NCBI GenBank assembly: GCA_030527765.1
Contig: JAUNAE010000088.1
Coordinates: 1-11,701 of the forward strand
Origin: Eubacteriales bacterium
GTDB lineage: Bacteria; Bacillota_A; Clostridia; Lachnospirales; Lachnospiraceae
Length of the DNA stretch: 11,701 nucleotides
Reading direction: 5' to 3'
Shown here: in pieces, positions 1 through 6,334 of the stretch
How positions within the stretch are numbered: position 1 is the first letter of the stretch
Layout of the letters: every line of letters starts with the position of its first letter
Position numbers and translations under genes: made by a program
The notes under the pieces: model-generated
The model's database searches: none
What the model was told of the DNA's origin: nothing
Seen by the model: the letters and a program-made list of their open reading frames with translations, nothing else

Positions 1-1420
1 CATTTATTATCGGAAAAGATCAGGACTGGGAAACGTATCGACAGAAGTTCAGCTATTCAGCAGGAAGATATCTTCGAGTAGAGCGTTCCAATCCGGAAAT
101 CGAAGTTCGAAATATTTGCGGTCATGCAATCTCAAGTGCCTGGGAAGAAGCAGGTACTTTCTACAGTGATGACAGACGTTATGGACAAATTTATGACCTG
201 GTAGAGAAAGCTGTCGAAGCAAATATGGTCAGTGTACATACGGATTGTCCGACGATTGAGCGTTTTGCATGGCAGGAGCCTAATCACCTGTTGGCTCCTG
301 CAGTCTTCTATATGAAAAACGGAAAAGAACTGTGGCGCAAATTCCTGATGGATATGCGAACCTCACAGCATACGGCAGAGGATATTTTCCATGACTTTGA
401 TGGAAATAAGATTTATCCGGGGGAGGGGCTGATGCCGTCTCAGTGTCCATGTTATATTCCAAACGTGATCCCGGTACCGGGAATGGGAAGTTTTTATGAT
501 ATTATTGCCTGGGGCAGTACCTGTATTCTTGGAACGAGATGGCACTATATTTTCTATGGCGATCAGAGTATCATTGAAGAAAACTATGAGGCCGGAAAAC
601 GCTATTTTGCTCATCTTATGACAAAAGTGAATGAAGAAGGGTTTATTAATCACGGTCTTGGAGATTGGGGAAATCCGGAAAATGAGCTTGCCAGAGAAAA
701 TATAGAGACCGCCTTTCTGTATGCAGATGCGGTGACTCTGGCATGGTTTGCCGCCATTCTTGGAATTCAAGGGGATGAGATTCGGTATAAAGAAGAGGCA
801 GAACGAATTACAATAAACGTCTCCTTACTCGCAATGAAGAAGGAAAGTGGTGCTACCGGAATTATGAACACCGGGATCAGACTGTAATGACACAGGCCTG
901 TGAGGCGCTGCCATTGTATTGGGGAATGGTTCCGGAAGAGTGCATAGAAGATGTTGTGGAAGTGTTCCGCCATACCCTGTTGGAGAAAAAAGCTTTTATT
1001 GCGGGAGAAGTGGGACTTCCTTATGTAATCCAGACAGCTGCGAAGTATGGAATGAATGACTTAATTGCACAGTTCATTACAAGAGAACAGCATCCTTCCT
1101 ATTATGCGTTTGTTCTGGAGGGGCTCACAACACTGGGAGAGTATTGGGAAGAGAATCCTCGCAGTCAGTGTCACGATATGATGGGACATATAACGGAGTG
1201 GTTTTATAATGGAATTGCGGGAATTCAACCATTGGAGCCGGGATTTAAGAAGGTTTTAATCAAACCTTACCTTCCGGAATCAATGAATACGGTAAAAGCA
1301 GCGTACCATTCAGCCAGCGGCACAATTGAAGTAGAACTTCATCGGAATTCCTCCGGGGTTGAGGTGCAGGTGCAGGCAGCTGAAGGAATTGAAGTAACCA
1401 TCGATCGAAGCAGCTTATAA
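1..1420 (+). pseudogene. GH78-type alpha-L-rhamnosidase, 5'-truncated by the window and frameshifted
   Basis: A reading frame open from the left edge (codons from base 3) to a stop at 885-887 encodes the GH78 six-hairpin catalytic core. The protein then resumes in the next frame and ends at 1418-1420. The join lies between 791 and 884, the only stretch where both frames are open. After about 812 the second frame reads RLLTRNEEGKWCYRNYEHRD and runs straight into MTQACEALPLYWGMVPEE, so one base is missing near 800-820. Motifs: HTDCPTIERFAW at 237 matches the family DCPQRERLGW signature, with the Glu at 258-260 in the proposed general-acid position. GLTTLGE aligns with GATTLWE, placing the candidate base Glu at 1139-1141. 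The C-terminus (PGFKKVLIKP) resembles the rhamnosidase C-terminal beta-sandwich. The family hydrolyses terminal alpha-L-rhamnose. The ATG at 887 overlaps the stop but has no ribosome binding site, so I treat both parts as one broken gene. A sequencing error cannot be excluded. Confidence 0.8.
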
Positions 1421-1464
1421 GTTAAGCGGATATTCAAAATTTATTTTGCTGATTGCGCATAATT

Positions 1465-1511
1465 AAAAAGCTGAAATATTCACTATTGTGGTGGATATTT
1501 CAGCTTTTTTT
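1465..1511. terminator. Bidirectional intrinsic terminator between convergent genes
   Basis: A 14-bp stem, GCTGAAATATTCAC (1470-1483) with GTGGATATTTCAGC (1491-1504), has a single G:T wobble and a 7-base loop. It is flanked by an A-run on the left (1465-1469) and a T-run on the right (1505-1511). It can therefore end transcription of the rhamnosidase from the left and of the AraC regulator from the right. It sits between the two convergent stop codons. Confidence 0.85.
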
Positions 1512-1529
1512 GCAGGATGTGAGTCAGAA

Positions 1530-2585
1530 TCACAGCTTGCTTCGATATTCAGAAAGAGTCATGCCATAGTATTTTTTGAAAATATTCCGGAAGTTTCCGG
1601 GATCAACGTATCCCAGTTCTTCGGCAATCTTTACGATGGACAGATCAGGGTTTCCAAGGAGGCGGGCAGCCTTTTTCATCTTGAGCTGTTGAATATTCTC
1701 ACTGAAACTCTTGCCGGTACTGGATTTAATAATACGCTGAATCTGACGTTCACTGTAACTGAAAAAATCAGCCAGATCTTTTAAAGTAATTGTCGTGAAA
1801 TGATCCTGCATATATTTCAGTATAAAAAGTGTGTTTGGATCTGTTACCTCAGAACCATCATTTGGCAAAATAACATCAGATCCGTGATTGCGAAGGAGAA
1901 CAATGAAGAATGCAGTAATGATGGAATTCATCATTCTTTTTTTGTATTGCCGTTTGTCATGGTACTCGTCGTAGACAAATCCAAGATAGTTCCGGAGCTC
2001 ATAATCCCTTCCGGTTTTGAAATAGAGATATGGATGGGAAGGGGAATGATACAGTGTTCTTGTAAAAAAGTCTGCGAGAATATCGTTATCCGACAGAGTA
2101 TCCAAAAAAGCAGTTTCAAAAGTACTTGTGCGAATTTCAATATTGAAAACGATACAATTGTCCGTGAAAACACTGAGGGCATGAGAAGTCTCAGGAGCCA
2201 GAATACAAATATCTCCCTCTTCCATAGACAGAGTGTGATCATTCACATAATTGGTACACTCCCCCTGCATAACATAGACAATCTCAAAAAAAGAATGAGA
2301 GTGGGTCTGAGCGGGGAGATAACGCAGGTGCTGATATATTTCCACATCCAGATCCTGCTGAAAGAAATTCTGCTCCTGGAGATTGGATAGAAGCAGTTTG
2401 GAGAGATAGGCATCACAGTCCGTCAGTTTGGTGATGGCATGTTTTAGCATATTCTGCGTGTACTGCATATCATGTGGCAGTTCAAGCTGTTTATCGGGAT
2501 TACGTTGATATAAATCTTTCAGTATTTGTTCAAATTCCCGCAGTTCTGTTGAAAGTTGAAATTCGAAAGTGTTTTTGAAATTCAT
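1530..2585 (-). CDS. AraC-family transcriptional regulator with N-terminal cupin sensor
   Basis: This is a 351-residue DNA-binding regulator. Residues about 92-150 form an AraC-type cupin sugar-binding domain (H95, H97, E101 in HSHSFFEIVYVMQGE, then EEGDICILAPETSHAL). Residues about 251-351 form the two helix-turn-helix motifs of the HTH_18 type; the second is visible in IVKIAEELGYVDPGNF and is followed by YYGMTLSEYR, the conserved family tail. Residues 1-85 are a helical segment of unknown role. The ATG is preceded by GTGAGG (2591-2596), five bases away. The gene faces away from the GH43-transporter operon and shares a 231-bp control region with it, so it is very likely that operon's local regulator. 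Such proteins usually activate transcription when bound to a sugar or sugar derivative. The inducer cannot be read from the sequence. It ends in TGA. Confidence 0.93.
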   Translation of the reverse strand: MNFKNTFEFQLSTELREFEQILKDLYQRNPDKQLELPHDMQYTQNMLKHAITKLTDCDAYLSKLLLSNLQEQNFFQQDLDVEIYQHLRYLPAQTHSHSFFEIVYVMQGECTNYVNDHTLSMEEGDICILAPETSHALSVFTDNCIVFNIEIRTSTFETAFLDTLSDNDILADFFTRTLYHSPSHPYLYFKTGRDYELRNYLGFVYDEYHDKRQYKKRMMNSIITAFFIVLLRNHGSDVILPNDGSEVTDPNTLFILKYMQDHFTTITLKDLADFFSYSERQIQRIIKSSTGKSFSENIQQLKMKKAARLLGNPDLSIVKIAEELGYVDPGNFRNIFKKYYGMTLSEYRSKL

Positions 2586-2636
2586 AAAAGCCTCACATAC
2601 AATATTGGAAAATTTTGTCTGTTCGTAACAGTGCTG

Positions 2637-2655
2637 AATCCTAAGGATTATGACA
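2637..2655. promoter_or_regulatory. Palindrome and inverted copy of the operator core at the regulator start site
   Basis: AATCCT-A-AGGATT (2637-2649) is a palindrome with 6-bp arms. It overlaps AAGGATTATGACA (2643-2655), whose reverse complement TGTCATAATCCTT closely matches the cores TGTCATAAAATCC (from 2710) and TGTCACAATCCCC (from 2732) on the other side of the control region. Its position at the probable araC transcription start suggests autoregulation; this is inference. Confidence 0.4.
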
Positions 2656-2660
2656 ATTCT

Positions 2661-2690
2661 ATTTTACAGCCCCGACCGATAGATTGTAAA
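2661..2690 (-). promoter_or_regulatory. Candidate promoter of the AraC regulator
   Basis: On the minus strand there is a -35 TTTACA (2690-2685) and a -10 TAAAAT (2666-2661), each matching consensus at five of six positions, 18 bp apart. Transcription would start near 2654, inside the inverted AraC-like site described separately, giving an untranslated leader of about 70 bases. Confidence 0.45.
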
Positions 2691-2699
2691 CAAAAGGAT

Positions 2700-2754
2700 T
2701 CTTTTCCTATGTCATAAAATCCTCTTTTCCATGTCACAATCCCCTCTTTTATGT
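2700..2754 (+). repeat. Tandem 22-23 bp direct repeats, probable AraC-type operators
   Basis: TCTTTTCC(T)ATGTCA occurs at 2700-2714 and 2723-2736, and a shortened TCTTTTATGT at 2745-2754. The repeat starts are 23 and 22 bp apart, about two helical turns, so the copies lie on one face of the DNA. AraC-family activators bind direct repeats with this kind of spacing. The third copy covers the expected -35 position of the operon promoter, the usual arrangement for contact with RNA polymerase. The binding protein is presumed to be the divergent regulator. Confidence 0.6.
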
Positions 2755-2775
2755 AAAGCATTCTTCGAATAAAAT
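2747..2775 (+). promoter_or_regulatory. Candidate activator-dependent promoter of the GH43-transporter operon
   Basis: A -10 TAAAAT lies at 2770-2775. The hexamer 17 bp upstream (TTTTAT, 2747-2752) is a poor -35 and falls in the third operator repeat. A weak -35 overlapped by an activator site fits an AraC-dependent promoter. The leader to the GH43 ATG would be about 35 bases. Confidence 0.45.
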
Positions 2776-2816
2776 AGCATTATCAAATAAACAAGCGGTG
2801 ACTTAAGGAGAAAAAG

Positions 2817-3884
2817 ATGAAAAAGACAATCAAACCGGGACAGCCGTGGTTAGATACGGAAGGCAAGCGAATTCAGGCTCATGGAGGCAGCGTGATTTGT
2901 GTGGATCATAAATTTTACTGATATGGTGAAAACAAAGAAAAGACAACCGGTACCAATGAGCTTTGGCACTGGGGGGTAAGATGTTATTCATCGGAAGATC
3001 TGTGTGAGTGGAAGGATGAGGGTGTTATTATTCCTCCGGATCTTGAGGAGCCAACTTCACCACTCCATCCAAATTCCATGATGGATCGTCCGCATATTAT
3101 TTACAATGAAAAAACAAAGAAATATGTGGCCTGGCTGAAGATTATGAACGAACCGTCCGGTTTTGCAGTCCTGACAGCGGATCATATTTTGGGACCTTAT
3201 GAGATGGTGAATCCTCATGTAAACCCTTGTGGACAGCTTGTGGGAGATTTCGATCTCTGCGTAGATGAAAAAACAGGCAAGGGATATGTCATCAGTGAAA
3301 AGCCTCATACAGCTGTTTATTGTGCGGACTTGAATGAAGAATTTACGGATGCACAGACTGGATATTCAGAGCATTTTCCTCATGAAGCACCACCGATTTC
3401 AAGAGAAGCTCCTGCGCATTTTGTAAGAAACGGAAAACATTATCTGATTACTTCCGGAACTACCGGATATTTTTCAAATCCGTCGGAGGCAGCAGTTGCA
3501 GATGACTGGCATGGACCATACAGGGTACTTGGAAATCCACATCCGTCGGATACATCAAAGACATCTTTTAACTCACAGATTTCTTCTGTGTTCAAACATC
3601 CGTACAAAGAAGATCTGTATATTGCGATAGCAGATCGCTGGAGACCGGATATTCCGAAAATTGCCGGTGAGAATTATCTGAACGGCAAATATTCCGATCA
3701 GATACAGGAAAAATTCATAAGAATCTTTGATCCGGAAATAGAGTTTGTATTCACGGAAGAAGATGCAAAAGATATGAGAATCAACTCATCGATGTCGGAT
3801 TATGTATGGCTTCCCCTTCGATTTGAAGGCGATCAGGTCATTATTGACTGGTTGGATGAGTGGAGTGTAGAGGATTACAAATAG
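2817..3884 (+). pseudogene. GH43-family glycoside hydrolase interrupted by an in-frame TGA
   Basis: Translation begins at the ATG at 2817, six bases after a perfect AAGGAG (2805-2810), reads 34 residues to ...HGGSVICVDHKFY, and meets TGA at 2919-2921. The same frame then continues YGENKEKTTGTNELWHWGVRCYSS and onward to TAG at 3882. Restoring Trp at codon 35 gives FYWYGENK, the usual GH43 sequence here, and a protein of 355 residues. Other motifs: MMDRPHIIYN (88-97), GDFD (candidate pKa-modulating Asp at 144 or 146), REAPAHF with E197 as probable general acid, and a beta-propeller end in SMSDYVWLPL. The HGG start lacks the classical catalytic Asp, as in exo-beta-1,3-galactanase-like subfamilies. 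The family acts on galactosides or arabinosides. Nearby genes end in TGA, so recoding is unlikely. The ATG at 3078 has no ribosome binding site, and a product from it would lack 87 residues of the propeller. No signal peptide. Confidence 0.8.
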
Positions 3885-3898
3885 GAGGAAAGATTACA

Positions 3899-5296
3899 AT
3901 GGAATCACAGAAAAAATTAAAATTATCAGAGATCCTTGGTTTTGGAGTTGGACTGCTTCCGGGAACTGCCAATTCCCTTCTTGCAGCATTCTTGACAATG
4001 TTTTATACAGACAGTCTGAAAATGGCAGCAGGAGCTGTCGGAACCATGCTTCTTATTTCCAAATTGTTTGATGGAATTACAGACTTAATTGCGGGAAACC
4101 TGATCGACAAGACCAAAACAAAATGGGGCAAAGCCAGACCTTGGCTTCTGTGGTTATCTGTACCGCTTGGAATTTCACTGGCATTGATTTTCTTCGTACC
4201 AATTAACGCGTCAGCAACAGGAAAATTGATTTATGCATTTCTGACTTACAACCTGTTTTCTTCCATTCTTTACACGATGGTTGGTGTTGCCGGTAATACC
4301 ATGATGCCTCTTATGACACAGAATGGTGCAGAGAGAGGTAAACTTGCGATCGTTGCACTGCTCTTTGGACTGGGCGGTACGATCCTTGGAATGTCTGCAA
4401 CTTTCCCATTCATTTATGCAATGGGCGGTGATACCAGAGCATGGAGAATTGTCTTCTGTGTATACGGTGCAATTTCAACACTCGGATTACTGCTTTCCTT
4501 CTTCTTTACAAGAGAGCACGTGCAGTCTGTAGAGTCCGTAACCGCTGCAAATGATGCAAATGCAGTACAGACCAAAATGACCTTCAAAGAAGGTGTAAAG
4601 AACTTCGTAAAAAACAAATACTTCCTTTTCGCATTATTTGTTGTACTTTTTATGAATCTGGCCAATAATATAAACACAGGTTCTCAGACATATTTCTATA
4701 AATATGCAATGAACGCCCCGTTACTTACAACGAAACTGAATCTTGTAAACCTTGTTCCGACAATTCTCAGCGTCATTTTCCTCGCTCAGCCATGCTTAAG
4801 ACTTCTTGGAAAGAAGAAGAGTGTTTATCTCGGAGCATCTCTGCAGGCAGTAAGTTATGCAATTCGAGGAATTGCCGCTATGACCGGCAACATGACACTG
4901 CTGGTAGCAGGTACGGTTCTTGGTGCACTCGCAACCGGACCTCTTGCAATTCCGGTAAATCTTCTCGTAGCAGATGCCGTTGATTATGGTGAGTATATTA
5001 CAAACAAGAGAATCGAAGGTACAGGAAGTGCAATCGTAAGTTTTTCTCAGAAAGTTACTTCCGGACTTGCAGCAGCTCTGGTAGGATGGATCTTACAGTG
5101 GACAGGATATGTGGCTGATGCGCAGCAGAGTGCAGTAACCCTGGCAGGTATTAATACCATGTTTGCATGGCTTCCAATGATTATTCTCGTAGTAATTATG
5201 ATTGGATACGTTCTGATCTATCGCTATGACAAAGAAGAGCCGATGGTTCTTGAAGAACTTGAGAACAGAAAAAAACAGGCAGCAACTGAAAATTAA
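3899..5296 (+). CDS. GPH-family sugar:cation symporter (MFS transporter)
   Basis: This 465-residue membrane protein of the glycoside-pentoside-hexuronide family imports sugars or glycosides with Na+ or H+. About 12 hydrophobic segments are visible. The pair D58 and D62 in FDGITD matches the cation-site aspartates of melibiose permease (WDAIND), and DKTKTKWGKARPWLLW (70-85) is the family cytoplasmic-loop signature. A second signature lies in DAVDYGEYITNKRIEGTGSA near the C-terminal half. I chose the ATG at 3899 because AGGAGG (3883-3888) precedes it by ten bases. The same frame is open further upstream to an ATG at 3860, inside GH43, but that adds a hydrophilic tail without a ribosome binding site. 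The gene starts 14 bp after the GH43 stop and is in its operon. It probably delivers the oligosaccharides cleaved by the neighbouring enzymes. The exact substrate is unknown. Confidence 0.92.
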   Translation: MESQKKLKLSEILGFGVGLLPGTANSLLAAFLTMFYTDSLKMAAGAVGTMLLISKLFDGITDLIAGNLIDKTKTKWGKARPWLLWLSVPLGISLALIFFVPINASATGKLIYAFLTYNLFSSILYTMVGVAGNTMMPLMTQNGAERGKLAIVALLFGLGGTILGMSATFPFIYAMGGDTRAWRIVFCVYGAISTLGLLLSFFFTREHVQSVESVTAANDANAVQTKMTFKEGVKNFVKNKYFLFALFVVLFMNLANNINTGSQTYFYKYAMNAPLLTTKLNLVNLVPTILSVIFLAQPCLRLLGKKKSVYLGASLQAVSYAIRGIAAMTGNMTLLVAGTVLGALATGPLAIPVNLLVADAVDYGEYITNKRIEGTGSAIVSFSQKVTSGLAAALVGWILQWTGYVADAQQSAVTLAGINTMFAWLPMIILVVIMIGYVLIYRYDKEEPMVLEELENRKKQAATEN

Positions 5297-5306
5297 CGTG
5301 GGAGGA

Positions 5307-5329
5307 GGGGGCAGAAATGTCCCCTTTTT
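5307..5329 (+). terminator. Hairpin with T-run between transporter and esterase genes
   Basis: GGGGGCA (5307-5313), a GAAA loop (5314-5317) and TGTCCCC (5318-5324) make a 7-bp stem with one G:T wobble, followed by TTTTT (5325-5329). It has the form of an intrinsic terminator and begins 10 bases after the transporter stop. Since the esterase follows 25 bases later with no obvious promoter, it more likely lowers distal expression, or is an RNA 3'-end or processing site, than fully ends the operon. Confidence 0.55.
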
Positions 5330-5354
5330 GCTATTTGCAGAAAGGACGAAAATT

Positions 5355-6188
5355 ATGGCAATCATACATGTAGAATATTTATCAGAAGCATTAATGCGCA
5401 CGGTTCCGGTGGAGGTGATTCTCCCGGTTGATAAACTTCGTTTTCCGGGAATGCCTGAGCGTGAGGAAAAACCATTTAAGACACTCTATCTCCTCCATGG
5501 AGTATTTGGAAGCAGCAAAGACTGGCTTATGAATACGACGATACAGCAATTTGCAGAAGAAAAAAATCTGGCAGTTGTAATGCCGTGCGGAGAGAATCGA
5601 TTCTATATTGACCAGAAAGAGGGTCATAATCTGTATGGTGAGTTTATCGGGAAAGAACTTGTTTCCATGACAAGAAAAATGTTTCCTCTGTCTCACAAAA
5701 AAGAAGATACTTATATTGCAGGACTCTCCATGGGAGGATACGGAGCTTTGAGAAATGGTTTAAAGTATCATGAAACATTCGGTGCAATTGCAGCGTTGTC
5801 CACAGCGCTAATTACCGATGGAATTGAGAAACGAACAGATGCACATCCGTTTTTCCTGGAGACAAAAAGCTTCGCAGAACAGATTTTTGGGGATTTGAAT
5901 CGTGTAAAAGGCAGTGATATGGATCCATATGCATTAGTGGATGCGTTGGTTTTGAATAAAAATGAAATACCGCACCTTTTCATGGCCTGTGGAACAGATG
6001 ATTCTTTATTGCCGCTTACCCGGAAGTTTCAGCAGTATCTCAAAGAAAAAGAGATACCGGTAACCTGCGTGGAAGAGTCCGGAAATCATGAGTGGAATTT
6101 CTGGGGACAAATGATCAGAAGGGTGCTGGAATGGCTTCCGCTGGAAGAGGATGAGAATGGAATTAACAGCGGAAACGTAGGAATATGA
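5355..6188 (+). CDS. Alpha/beta-hydrolase esterase, CE1 / esterase D-like
   Basis: A 277-residue serine esterase of the putative-esterase (PF00756-like) family. The sequence shows LYLLHGVFGSSKDW (oxyanion region, about 44-57), the nucleophile elbow GLSMGGYGAL with S125, an acid in CGTDDSLL (D215 or D216), and the histidine in SGNHEWNFW (H245). Relatives include S-formylglutathione hydrolases, acetylxylan esterases and feruloyl esterases. Inside a glycan locus, removal of acetyl or feruloyl groups from imported oligosaccharides is the best guess. It has no signal peptide, so it should act in the cytoplasm. The frame is open upstream to 5226, but that part overlaps the transporter; AAAGGA (5341-5346) eight bases before the ATG at 5355 decides the start. 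The acidic tail after residue 250 looks variable. Confidence 0.88.
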   Translation: MAIIHVEYLSEALMRTVPVEVILPVDKLRFPGMPEREEKPFKTLYLLHGVFGSSKDWLMNTTIQQFAEEKNLAVVMPCGENRFYIDQKEGHNLYGEFIGKELVSMTRKMFPLSHKKEDTYIAGLSMGGYGALRNGLKYHETFGAIAALSTALITDGIEKRTDAHPFFLETKSFAEQIFGDLNRVKGSDMDPYALVDALVLNKNEIPHLFMACGTDDSLLPLTRKFQQYLKEKEIPVTCVEESGNHEWNFWGQMIRRVLEWLPLEEDENGINSGNVGI

Positions 6189-6212
6189 AATAAGGGATAA
6201 GCAGTGCGGGAT

Positions 6213-6241
6213 TTGCGTACATTACCTACATATAATATAAG
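6213..6241 (+). promoter_or_regulatory. Candidate promoter upstream of the GH2 gene
   Basis: A -35-like TTGCGT (6213-6218) and a -10 TATAAG (6236-6241) lie 17 bp apart in the 146-bp gap between the esterase and GH2 genes. The -35 is only half consensus. The gap is large for an operon and there is no terminator after the esterase, so GH2 may be transcribed both by read-through and from here. Confidence 0.4.
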
Positions 6242-6334
6242 CAAAATAAGAACATAATCAACAAAGTGAGGCTAAAAATATCAACCCATATTTGGTATGT
6301 TATCAATAGTAATAGATAGAACAGGAGTGGGAAT

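Noticed and set aside
887..1420. Independent 177-residue gene starting at the ATG at 887
   Set aside because: The same frame continues upstream with GH78-like sequence, and the ATG has no ribosome binding site; it is the second half of the frameshifted rhamnosidase.
1800..2390. 196-residue plus-strand frame opposite the AraC gene
   Set aside because: The minus-strand frame is a complete AraC-family protein; the plus-strand product has no recognisable features.
2919..2921. Genome-wide recoding of TGA as tryptophan
   Set aside because: The AraC, esterase and symporter genes all end in TGA, and Trp is otherwise encoded by TGG throughout, so TGA is a normal stop here. Selenocysteine is also unlikely, since the site is a family Trp.
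6213..6236. TTGCGT with the perfect TATAAT at 6231 as a promoter pair
   Set aside because: The spacing is only 12 bp; the overlapping TATAAG at 6236 gives 17 bp and was used instead.
6284..6294. CCCATATTTGG as a palindromic operator
   Set aside because: The symmetry is imperfect and short in an A/T-rich stretch, so it is not distinguishable from chance.
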